Positions 26,101 through 35,900 of a stretch of DNA of 64,000 nt are shown here, piece after piece; within the stretch, counting starts at the first letter, position 1, and the number at the start of each line of letters is the position of its first letter. The stretch spans positions 1,986,501-2,050,500 of the forward strand of contig NC_134960.1 of assembly GCF_965638725.1 (NCBI RefSeq), given 5' to 3'. Origin of the DNA: Aptenodytes patagonicus (Eukaryota; Chordata; Aves; Sphenisciformes; Spheniscidae). Both the position numbers and the translations under genes were made by a program. The notes beneath the pieces are model-generated. The model ran no database searches. It worked only from the letters and a program-made list of their open reading frames with translations, and was not told the DNA's origin.

Positions 26101-29100
26101 ACCGCTGTTTCTTCACCACGACAAAGAAGTTATTATTAATGTCAGATACGTTACTGTGGATATTTTTATTCATGACTTTTATCCCAATGATAATGTTTCA
26201 CAGATAACTTTGAATCCATTTTTGCCGGTAGGTGAAGTCCTGACAAATTGGCATATTGCTTGCAAATGGTGATGCTTAAATCCTGCCTGGTTTGGTTCAG
26301 ATCTCCTCCCACATACGTCTCCTCTTCAGCAGGTTACCGGGGATGGGCTGTATCTGGAACAAGCACGCCGGGTTGGTTATACATTTCCTTGCAAGGCCAG
26401 CTCCTGTGCAGCAGCTCACTCACAATTTAACACTCAAATCTGGTCTCAAAATCTGTAAAATTCATTACAACTGGCAGCCTAAATAAGAAATATTTTTTAC
26501 TCTGAGAGAACTGGCAGCAGTGTCTGTACACTACAGTGCCCTCTTAATTTCCATATGTGCAGGGAATAGAGGTAGCTTGGACATAGCTGGACTACGAGAG
26601 AGAGACGGCAGCTTGGAAGGGCAATACGTAGCTTTGAAGAATTAGATAATTTTTTTTTTCCCTGTAGAAACCTGGCCGTGCTCCATCCCAGGTAATGACA
26701 ATCTGCCTTCCTCAAACTCCTCCTGCTGTGCGTGTGGTGATATTTTTCATTACTCAGTGTCTAACTGCTGCTCCTGTTCACGGTGGTGTTGGCTGATTTC
26801 CAAAACAGCCGATAGGGTTCTTCTCCCGCTCCGGTCTCGGGGCCTTTTTCCATATCAACATTTCTGTATGAAACAGCCTCCTCCGCTCGCTTCGCTACCC
26901 AGGCACTGTGGCTTGCTTGAATCACCCGTGGAACTGACTTCTTCTGTGTATATTATAAATGAAATTCCAGTCAGTTCTTGTAAAGCTTGGTAACAGAGCT
27001 GTGACTTCATGCTCATGTCTTAGAGCATAACCGTGTGTAGTCATGTTGTAATCTTTATTGCAGTTCACTTCTGACTGATTGGAAGCTCTCTGAGCTAGGG
27101 ATTATATCACCAGTTAAGGCGATTACCAGTAATTTGCTTTTCAGAGTTTGAGAATGAAGTACAACTTAGAAAACCTTTCTTTTTTTTCTTTTCCTTTCCT
27201 AGAGCTTAAAATTATTTTAAAAGTCCAAAATTTGGCAAAGACGATGTGAGGAAAATCCATTCTCTAGAAATGATATGGATTCTCTTTGGCAATAACAGCT
27301 TTCTATGATTTTTTTTTTTTTTCCCCTTTGCAGCTGGAACTCATCTCCAGTCTCCGGTCAAAGCTGCAGACCCTGTGGGAGGAAAGGGAGCTCGTCCTCT
27401 CCGAAGCCAGGGAGTGCGCCGAGCGAGGCGAGGAGCTGGAGGCAATGGTGCAGGACGTCTGCAAGCCCAATGAGTTTGAGCGCTACATGATGTTCATTGG
27501 TGACCTGGAGAAGGTTGTGAGCCTCTTGCTCTGCTTGTCCAGCCGCCTTGCCCGAGTCCAAAACGCCATGAGGAGGATCGATGGCAATACAGATGCTGAG
27601 GAGAAGGTGAGTGACAAGCGAGCAAGATAATTTAACTTTTGTTCGCTTCTTTCCAGGTGGGGCTGTGCTCGCCTCATTTGTCTGACCGCTCTAAACAGGA
27701 GTTGTAAATCATACATGAATCCCAACCAGCCGTTGCCCAGGCAGTGTTTAGTACCACGCATCGGGCTGTGTCTCCACGGCCGAAGCAGAGCGGACCTCTG
27801 GTGTGGACCACAGGTCCAGTGCTGGAGAACAGAGGTGCAGTGAGCTCTGCAGCTGGGTGCTGGGGTGGCAGCAGCAGCAAAACCCTCAGGGGTCTGAACC
27901 AGAGGGGGTTGGCCTTTGAACCCTCGGGCTGCTCCCTGTGGAGTAGCTCCAAGCCTGTGCTTTTTGGGTTTTGTTCCCACCACCCCACCCCCCGGTAATT
28001 CCAGTGCGGTAATTACTGCCTTTTGAAATCGTGTTTCACTTAATGGGCTTGTCTTAATTATAGCGAGCAGGAAGAAGATGTGGTCGCAACTTGAGATAAA
28101 ATTCCCTGTAGTTTAACTCAACTAGCCAATTTTGCTGGAAAATTAGGAATTGTCTCATGTCACCAGGAAATCTTTTCAAGTCTGAAATACACTTTTTTGC
28201 TAGAGAAGACAAGCCAAATTTATCCCAGGAATGATGCTTTCCTGCTGTCCTTACTGCTTTTAGACATGTTTTTATCAATACAATACCTGCTGTTATCTCT
28301 CATTTGGAAATCAGAAAAGCACAGAGTTAGGAAAACTGGGATTTCCTGGAGCTGTGCTGCTGCCGACCTGTGGCTCTAGAGGTTTATCGCAGTTCACATG
28401 CAGAACGGCACTAAAAGAGTCCTGCCCTGCAGTGTGATATGGAGAATCAGGATCTACCCGCTCCAAAATGTCAGTCGTGTTAACGTGAATAATTTTGAGC
28501 AGCATTTCACACTGACTTTGGCTTTGTGGTTGGCAGGGGGGCTGCTGTTTCTTTACTGTTACGTTTATACTCTTCATAGTAAATGCACTAAAATAATTTA
28601 TTCAAGAATTTGAATAACATGCTCAATAAAGACTTGGTTGTGTGCCAGCATTTTTACAACCATCTCCCAGTCGCTGCAATTGCCCCGAGGTTAGCAAGAC
28701 CAGCAGTCTCAATCTTTGACTCCATTTTTAGGGTGTCGATGGTGACCGTTGCTCTATGTTATATTTATGGACACGGTCGTGAAGCTGGACATTTTCCAGC
28801 AGTGCTATCCCTGTGAAAATCATTACAGCTGAAAGGGAATTAGCTAGAATGTGAAAGGTATTAAAATCCTGTAGAACAGGCAAGGCTTGATTCTTGTGGG
28901 TTTGTTAAAAAGAAGCCTTTAATGAACAGTTACTGTCTGCATCAAAGTTCCTTTATCACAGGTACCTTTTAATAGAAGTCACACTATCTTTTTAATATGA
29001 CAGTGGCACTCTGGCCACACACAACTCACAAAATACAAAGATATGTGCCTTAAAGAGCTTCTAATTGAATGAAGATGGATACAGGATACTTACAATTACC

Positions 29101-29609
29101 GGAATGTTAAGTATATTGATTTTTTTCCTGAGGGCAGCATGGAAGAAGTGAGCCTTGATGGGGTTTACTGGGTGTCTTTACCTTACAAGCCACAAGAATG
29201 AGTAATTCAATTGAGAAAAAAACTCATGTGGAACACAAAGCCCACAAGAGGAAGTAATTAAACTAAATCGACTGTGGCTTCCAAATGAAGATCTACAGTC
29301 TGCCAGAAATGATGAGTTTTCATAGTGTGCTGCTTTGTTTTTCCATCCTATTAGCAATCGCTGAACGAACGGCACAAGCTCTTGTCTAGACAGCGGGAAG
29401 ATGCAAAAGATCTGAAAGAGAATCTAGATCGTAGGGAAAGAGTGGTCTCCGGTATCCTTGCCAAATACCTGACTGACCAGCAGCTCCAGGACTACCGACG
29501 CTTTGTTCAAGTCAAGACCTTCTTGCTGATTGAACAGAAGGACCTCGAAGAGCAGATTAAATTTTTCGAAGAACAAATAGAAAATCTTGAGAAAAGCATC
29601 CCCCTCTAA
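17347..29609 (+). CDS. SHROOM1: SHROOM1, shroom family member 1 (spliced gene)
   Basis: Cytoskeletal scaffold of the Shroom family, whose members bind F-actin through ASD1 and recruit Rho kinase through ASD2. Proposed join: 17347-20124, 21350-21420, 24957-25538, 25930-26077, 27334-27606, 29355-29609; all phases agree and give about 1368 residues. Landmarks are [10 protein letters not shown] near residue 55, [16 protein letters not shown] with following arginine-rich sequence (about 625-657), [11 protein letters not shown] (724-734, ASD1-like region), and a C-terminal coiled-coil ASD2 (about 1194-1368) with [27 protein letters not shown] and [17 protein letters not shown]. Like human SHROOM1, and unlike SHROOM2-4, it has no N-terminal PDZ domain. 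It is much longer than the human protein (852 residues as I recall). It converges with SOWAHA downstream, the same layout as in human. The main uncertainties are the upstream non-coding exons and alternative splicing. Confidence 0.95.
17941..18030 (+). repeat. SHROOM1 internal repeat, copy 1
   Basis: 90 bp encoding residues 199-228. It matches the copy at 19549-19638 at 80 of 90 positions by my direct alignment, in the same reading frame and orientation, with an offset of 1608 bp (536 codons). Confidence 0.9.
19549..19638 (+). repeat. SHROOM1 internal repeat, copy 2
   Basis: 90 bp encoding residues 735-764, immediately after the SEPEKLDQL motif that is conserved across Shroom proteins. This is therefore probably the ancestral location, and the copy at 17941-18030 the derived one. 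The direction is inference. Confidence 0.88.
20125..21349 (+). other. SHROOM1 intron
   Basis: Bounded by GTAAGA at 20125 and TTTTCATTTCCAG ending at 21349. I see no gene, repeat element or structured RNA in it; a T-run occurs near 20266-20275. Confidence 0.75.
21350..21420 (+). CDS. SHROOM1: SHROOM1 71-nt exon
   Basis: Flanked by a strong acceptor (GTTTTCATTTCCAG) and a strong donor (CCCCCAG|GTAAGG). Its length leaves two bases over, which is exactly the phase shift needed to join the large exon (ending in phase 0) to the exon at 24957, where phase 0 would hit an immediate TGA. The peptide begins [16 protein letters not shown] and ends GTP, with the serine codon split across the next junction. 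I know no domain in it; it has three cysteines. The phase logic makes it convincing although the frame itself is short. Confidence 0.85.
21421..24956 (+). other. SHROOM1 intron
   Basis: About 3.5 kb between GTAAGG and CTTTCTTACAG. It is AT-rich and non-coding. An open frame of 130 codons at 23035-23427 starts with a non-ATG codon and shows no recognisable domain. I saw no repeat element that I can name. Confidence 0.7.
24957..25538 (+). CDS. SHROOM1: SHROOM1 582-nt exon
   Basis: Begins after CTTCTTTCTTACAG and ends at GAATGA|GTAAGT. It enters and leaves with a split codon (two bases carried over). It encodes residues of about 950-1143, mostly hydrophilic linker. A helical patch, [19 protein letters not shown] followed by [12 protein letters not shown], matches in pattern the human segment that reads EELVQELARLDPSL then LGLLDGLIPLAE as I recall it. 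The open frame continues through the donor to an immediate TAA, so retention would truncate the protein before ASD2. Confidence 0.92.
25539..25929 (+). other. SHROOM1 short intron
   Basis: 391 nt between GTAAGT and the tandem acceptor TAGCAG. Nothing else is visible. The short length makes intron retention possible; this is inference. Confidence 0.75.
25930..26077 (+). CDS. SHROOM1: SHROOM1 148-nt exon with tandem (NAGNAG) acceptor
   Basis: The acceptor reads TTCCAATAGCAG. Using CAG starts the exon at 25930 (joined codon GAG, E); using TAG three bases earlier starts it at 25927 (joined codon GAC, giving D-R instead of E). Both keep the frame. The exon encodes a charged linker ([16 protein letters not shown] and on to DLDDITSKK) and ends in phase 0 at AAGAAA|GTATGT. 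The KK end abutting LEL of the next exon matches the human KK-VEL junction as I recall it. Confidence 0.9.
26078..27333 (+). other. SHROOM1 intron(s) before ASD2, with possible microexon
   Basis: Runs from GTATGT to a very strong acceptor (T-run, CCCCTTTGCAG). Apart from the candidate 24-nt exon at 26668-26691, nothing coding is visible. Confidence 0.7.
26668..26691 (+). CDS. SHROOM1: Possible SHROOM1 24-nt microexon
   Basis: An eleven-T tract followed by CCCTGTAG precedes, and CAG|GTAATG follows. The 24 nt are in phase 0 with both neighbouring exons and would insert KPGRAPSQ between TSKK and LELISS. The human protein joins KK directly to VEL as I recall, so this would be an optional or lineage-specific exon. 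It may also be a chance pairing of sites. Confidence 0.4.
27334..27606 (+). CDS. SHROOM1: SHROOM1 ASD2 exon, N-terminal half
   Basis: 273 nt, phase 0 at both ends, donor GAGAAG|GTGAGT. It encodes [19 protein letters not shown] through [20 protein letters not shown] and the leucine-rich helix ending in DAEEK. This is the first half of the ASD2 coiled coil, which in other Shrooms forms an antiparallel three-helix structure that binds Rho kinase. Confidence 0.96.
27607..29354 (+). other. SHROOM1 last intron
   Basis: Bounded by GTGAGT and TTTTTCCATCCTATTAG. It contains an imperfect inverted repeat at 27792-27817 and no coding sequence I can support. Confidence 0.8.
29355..29609 (+). CDS. SHROOM1: SHROOM1 terminal coding exon, C-terminal ASD2
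   Basis: Encodes the last 84 residues, [20 protein letters not shown] through [20 protein letters not shown] and ending ENLEKSIPL before TAA at 29607-29609. It holds the charged helix and the [10 protein letters not shown] segment typical of the end of ASD2. No extra tail follows, unlike the proline-rich end of the human protein. Confidence 0.96.
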   Translation, partial: QSLNERHKLLSRQREDAKDLKENLDRRERVVSGILAKYLTDQQLQDYRRFVQVKTFLLIEQKDLEEQIKFFEEQIENLEKSIPL

Positions 29610-29960
29610 TCCCCGCCAGCAGGCCATCCGTCTGTACACATCGTGACTTGTGACGCTTCCCTGGAAATCCCCACGTGCTCGGTTTGGTGAACTCCTGCAA
29701 TCCCGTTAGCGCCACAGTATTGACAAGTGCTTAGATGCTCTGGGGATGCTCTAGGCACACACTGGACGTGCCTTCCCCTTTGGACAGGCCAACTGACAGC
29801 ATCTTACAGTATGTAGCAGACCGCATTTTGGAAATGACTGATAGGATGTGTTGCTCCTATTAACTTGGCATGTATTTCCCCTTCTTGTTGTCTGTCCATC
29901 TGTTTCCAGATTGACATAATCTCAATAAAAGAACGATACAAATATTTTCCTCTTGTCGGT
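29610..29960 (+). terminator. SHROOM1 3' UTR and poly(A) signal
   Basis: A short 3' UTR of about 350 nt. AATAAA sits at 29934-29939, followed about 15-25 nt later by a T/GT-rich stretch (TTTTCCTCTTGTCGGTGGGT and on), a good downstream element. No competing signal lies closer to the stop. Confidence 0.85.
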
Positions 29961-32900
29961 GGGTTGAGTGTTTGAAATGAAAAATGATGTGGGTGTTCAA
30001 ATTTGAATTGGAGATTGCACAAAGCCGTAGGAAATGTCATGGACCATTTCGGTGAAACTCCTGCACTCGTTTCGACTGTTTATATGTATGACATAGTAAA
30101 AATACACTGTGATGGAAGAGAATAATTATTGCCTTTCTTGGCAGTTGCCACCCATGAGTCTTTCCTGGCTCTCTGTAATCCCGGTAGGCTGTTCAGTAGT
30201 GGGTCTTACAAGGGCAGAAAAAAGGGTGGTCTGCGTTGGCATAGACTAGCAAAAAAGGCAGTCGGTGATGAAGACTTAAATGAACGCTTTTGGGAATGAT
30301 AAACTCTGAGCTTATTCCTGCACAGTCGTTTGCAAAGTCCTTGCTATGCTTTCAAAGTGTTTATTTTTCAAGCAGCGTCTCCAGGGGGTTGGTTTTAGGT
30401 AGTTTTCAATTGTCAGCATGTGCAAGAAGTGCTGAACGTGGGGGGGAAGCTCTGCTGCAGAGTGAGGTAGGTGGGACGAGTGGAGGAAATCATTCAGTTT
30501 CAATGAGGCTTTATACAAATCCCTCGGCAAAAATCTTTTAAACTAACGTTGCGTGTTGAGTCAAACCAGTGATGTTGCTGTAGTTAAAATTCGAGTGTTT
30601 TGTTTGTTCGTTTTTAAGTATTCGGTGAGAGGAATATACCTAGACTATGCATGAGGCGGCTACTAATACAACGCAGGTTTCTTCCACAGGCAAAATAGAT
30701 GTTCATTGTTCCACGATGACAGGTTATATGAGGAAATGTTTTACTAGTGGCGTGCGTCCTGACGACGGTAAGTATCATCACCACTGAGAGAAACTGTCCT
30801 GTTCCTGAGGCATCTTCTCCTTTGGGATTGCAGGAGCTTTCAATAACACAACCACCCAGAATGGGGAATCGACGTGGGTTTAAATTGGTGGTTTGGGTTC
30901 GTTTTACCTCAGATCACGTTCTTCATCTGAGTTGACGCACGGGGCAACATGAATGAACTGATCAAGAAATGACAGCATACGAAAAGGAGACCGCTGTACG
31001 CATTCTGCCTGAGCGATGTTTAAGGACAACTTGCCAACACTCCTACCTGCTGAAAGAGGGCACCGGAGAGGGTACGGCGTGCTGCACTTGCCCATGAGCA
31101 AACTGAGAAGTGTCCTGGGAGTTACACGACAGTGCAATGAAGCACAAATAGCTTGCCAGGCTCCGAGGTTGTCAGCTGCTCTGTATTTGTCTTCAGAATA
31201 AACGAGTGTATCACCAGGTGCTGTCCAGAATCCAGCAAAGCAGCATGGTTCTGTTCTAGGTTTGCATATTTACACAGAAGTTACTCGTATCTATAGCCCT
31301 GCTCACATTTCAAGAGAAACAACATAGTGCCCTGAGTAAGGCTGCGAAGACTTGGCATCAGAATTCAGTTCTGTGATGGGTACCAAGTATCAGTAAATGT
31401 ATTTGAAATAAAGTGTGCAAGTGGGTGGTATATAGCAAAGAGTAGTTTTGTGAATATTAACATTTTGTTCCCGTGATCTGAACAAAATAGACGGTGCTTA
31501 GTGCTGAAAACAGTTTCACTGGGCACAGGTAACTCCAGGAGTGCAGTGACCAAGCTGCCGCGTGTACTGTGGTTATTGCCATTAGCGTGGGGAAAAATGG
31601 CCAGACACTGTAGATCCTGTGAGTAGATCTGCCCAGTGGTTCTCAGAAGGCCAGAAGTATCAGGCTTTTAATAGGTAAATCTGAAAGCTGCCTTTTGAAA
31701 ATGGTCTTTAAAATAACAGACGTGATGCTAACGGAATCAACGGAGAATTTAAAAAACATGAGCTATGTTAAATGAGCTGTTTGCATTATTTGAGAAGCCT
31801 GACTTGAAGGTGCACTCTATTATTATTATTCCTAGCTGAGGAGAATCCACCTGGTTGGAAATAAACGTTTGATAATTGAAGCTAATGCTTACCTTTAAGG
31901 GAAAGAATGGGTCTGCCCTGTTTAGTTTCTCTTATCTTTTTGGTCTTTGCGTCATGGGGAGGATGGTTGCTGCTCCTACCACACTGGCATTCACAGGTAT
32001 GCTTCAAAGAGCAACAATTAGAAATAACTTTTCGTCTGTTTTCCAAAAAGTCACATATCCGTGCCCCTTGTTACTTTGTTAGAACTGTGAATTTCAGGCA
32101 AAGTGAAAAATGGATACAGCGATGACATCGAAACCTCTTTGCTGGCAAGCAGAACCCCCCTTCCCAAAGCACGAGCAGGTTTGGATTGTCAGGTGGGTCT
32201 CGGTTTTGATATCGATCATATGTTATCGATTTATTACCAGGGGCCAAGCCCAAGGTAATGGTTGTAGTTCACACTGGACCCAAGTCACGTGCAGCATTCC
32301 TGGCACACCGACATACTAAGATGTGGGCTTTTAAAATCAGTCTGATGTGCAAATGCAAATAATGATTTAACCTGATCCCATCTTAAGAGCTTCACAGAGG
32401 GTCCTTTTTTAATAGCTAGGAGCAGCCCTGTGTCCCTGTGAGACTGGTGAAAGCCTCTTTGGTTACTCAAAATCGCAGCCATTACCTGCAGGAGAAAGGG
32501 ATGCTCCCTGTTCTTAGCGACGGGCTTGCATCTCCTTCTGGCAGCGTGGAGTGGCACTGAGGTGGCACGTGCTGGCCAAGAGCTCCCTCTCTAGAGGGCC
32601 ATGCTCCTTCTTTCTCAGCTGCTGGGAGAAAGGACCACATCAGGCAGGTGGTGTCCACATCCTCCGGGTGATCTTCTTGTCTTCACGTCAGTTTAAATTA
32701 TTCGCTTAAAATTCTTTCTCTGAAGTGGAGCTTGCAAACTGAGCTTGTTTGTGGGGCTTGCAGGACGCTGTCCCAGTGAGTGAGACCTTGAATCATCCTG
32801 CAGCTCAGCCAGTTTTACATACGGTAAACGTCCCTCTCTGCTCCGCTCAGCTGTAGTCTTTAGAAGTACAGACTGAAGTCAAGAAATGGTTTAAGTTACC

Positions 32901-35900
32901 TGCTTTTGAATCCTATATGGGGAAAAAAGAGGGGTTGCCTTTTTCTTAAGGTTTAGTATTTAAAGCACTAATTATGTCCCCATGCCAATAACCATCACTT
33001 ACGTGGCAGCTTTTCCCCAACTTCAAGTCATGCAGTTTAGCTGATACCCCCTTAACTTTATTCTGGGGAATAACATGAGAAGACTTCATATTCCAGCCTA
33101 AGCTGCCTGAAGAGCTCTATAAACAGACACATTTCCCACAGCCTTCCCAGGCTCTCCCTTCTCCAGCCGTGGTGGCCCCTTCCACGGGTTCCTGCAGCAA
33201 CAGTGAGAACAAAACCCCAAGTACCTGCAGGCATCTGCCATTGCTGCAGCGCGGAGGCAGCCGACCCGGGCCTCGGCCGGCACCGCTGCTGAGTTCACGC
33301 AGCTCCCCCTGTTTCTTCTGCCTTCCTTTCCTCCCTCCTGGAGAGCAGAAGCCACGATGGCCAGGAATGCAGAGCACCTTCTTTTTACAACACTGTGATC
33401 CCACACTGCTCCAGACAGATTTTTCTGACCCTATACGGGCAGGAGACAAATTTAACACCTGAGCTGTAAATAGCAGTAACCGGTGGTGGTCTTTGGGAAG
33501 CAGATCTTGCAAATGTGAGGATTATGGAAACGAAACCCTGCGCGGTGCTTGTACGTTATTGCTATTAATACCACTCCTCACTAACCTTCCGTTTGTGACT
33601 TCTCCAGCAATGATGCTGAGTTGCCTCTGCCCAGCCTGCGTTAGACCAGGGAAGCCTTAATGCTCTGCTGCTCTTGCCAGCTGCTGCCCAGAGCCCTGGA
33701 AAGCTCTTGGCTTCCAGGGGCTTCGGGGCCTTGGCAATTCACCAGTGCTGAGACCTGCTGAGCTGCTTCTTATGCAAACAAAGTCAGGTGTGTGTGTGTG
33801 TGTGTTAGGGGAATGTAAGGAATGACGGAGCTCCCTGACCCCCTGGGGAGAGCAGGCAGGAAACCCCAGCTGCTGCCCAGCCGCAGGCAGCGGAACGCTT
33901 GGGAGTCTCCTGTTGCAGCCCGCAAGCCTAATACTTCCTTAACATCCCAGGTTAGAAGGTAACGTGACCCCACCACCATCAGAGGAGTGCTATCGGTGAG
34001 CTGTCTGTATGACTTAATTACAGCTACATCCAGGAGAATGCAAAACAGTAGTGCCAGGGAGAAGGAAGAAGGTGAAATAGGCAAAATGGAAGAGCCTGGG
34101 TCTCCCCCGTGGGGTGCTGGCTGGGGGGAGGCTGGGGGGATTCCAGGAACGATCTCTCTAACTCATTTGGCCATCCACGCACAAGCGGTGTGGGGGAAGA
34201 AACTGCAGTAGTTTATGTTTTGCTAAGCAAAAGCAGGTGGGCCTGATTTCAGGATAAAAAGATACCTTTTATTGCCTAGAGCCAGAGAGATGAGCACACG
34301 TTACAGGTGTGGGGTAGAGCAAGTGGTCAGTGGAAGCAGACAGTGCATCGTGCCCATCTGACAGTGTCTTGGCAGCAATTGCAGGGATTTTAGACGTAGC
34401 GGCTCATTTAGAGTTTGATTTAACACCCACTGCAATGCGTGGGAGTCGCTGCTGGATCGGGAGCTGCTGTTCCAGCCTCTCAGGCACTAAATTGAAGGAT
34501 TTTAATTTATTTTTTTTAAACCCCAGCCTCATTTTCTTCACTGGGGCATTATGCTGTGGGACTTTGCATGTGGAGCTAATTAAGGAATGGAGGGGTGAAG
34601 TGGTTAATATAAATGTACTCTGCAAAAGATCTATTTGGTGCTTGTGAGAGCTGCGTTTAATGAGTAGAAGGATGTTCTCTCTGCTTTGGGAATTCATGGC
34701 AACCATCTGAATAAAATTTTAAAAATAAACTCAGAGCAGCATTGCAAAGCTAATCTTCTACGCCTGAAGGGAGCCCACATATACATTAAAGAATAATCAG
34801 GCTGTAGGAATCGTGCAACCTCTGGGCTTCACCAAATGCACTCAAGAAGCAGCACATGAATTTCACTGCTAAACAAGGAGAGGCATCAAAGGTTATCAGA
34901 GAGACTCTAAAATGTCACGTGAGCCTTGAAGCTGAGTCATCCACGGAGAGAAAATATGGGCTGAACTGATAGTCTCGATTTAGAGAATAAGAGACACTTC
35001 TAAAAATGTGTATGAACAGCCAGAGGTCTTTCTAATGGCCTTCAGCCCGTGATGTAAGGAGAAGAACATCCCAAACTACCTCAAGAAGGAACCGCTGTGT
35101 CAGCAGTGAGCCCGCAGTGCCTGCTGCGCTTCTCAGCTGGGGTCTCTTGCCTCATCTGGAGGGTCTCAAGGTGGTGGGGATGGAGGTGGAGGAAGGAAAC
35201 AGGATGAAAGGAATTCCTCCTGGGAAATAGTGGTTTGGCTTTGGCTGGAAACTTGTGCTCTCAGATGAAGAAAGAGTAACGCTTTACCCGGGGCAAAGAC
35301 AGAGCGAAGTCCTACCCAGGCAGGGAAAGCTGAACACTGCCAGCATAATTTTTGTGGTGTACATCCCTAGTTTTTTCTTCACAGAAAGGGAAAAAGACAT
35401 CATAAAGTTGTGCTAATATTAACAGTACGGATCTATTTTGCCTGGGCTCAGAGGCAGATTATTGTTTCAATTTAAGATCGGGGCTTTTTTCACCACAGTA
35501 ATAATAAAAAAACCCAAAACCCTGAATGTATTGAGCTGAAAGGATTCAGATTCGCAGCGCTGTGCGACGGCCGAGCAAACCCCGCGTGGACGGAGGCAGC
35601 GCAGCTTTGCCTGCAGACGGTGGCTGTAGCGAGGCTGGAGCTTGCCCGGCCGTGGTGGTGGTCCACGCAGCGCCTTGACGTGCCGGTCCCGCTGAGGATT
35701 GTGACACAGAACCAGCACGTTTTCAGCACACTGTTGCAACATCGTGGGCAGGGTTTGAGCGCGGTATTATCACCACCACAGACCCTTGAAATCTGTGCTT
35801 TGTTTCAAGCCTGATAAAGCACAGACACGCGAACTCTTGGCAGTGGCTGCCTCAAGTCAGCCAGCAAAAGGAAGGATGCTGCGGCGGCCAATTCAAACAG

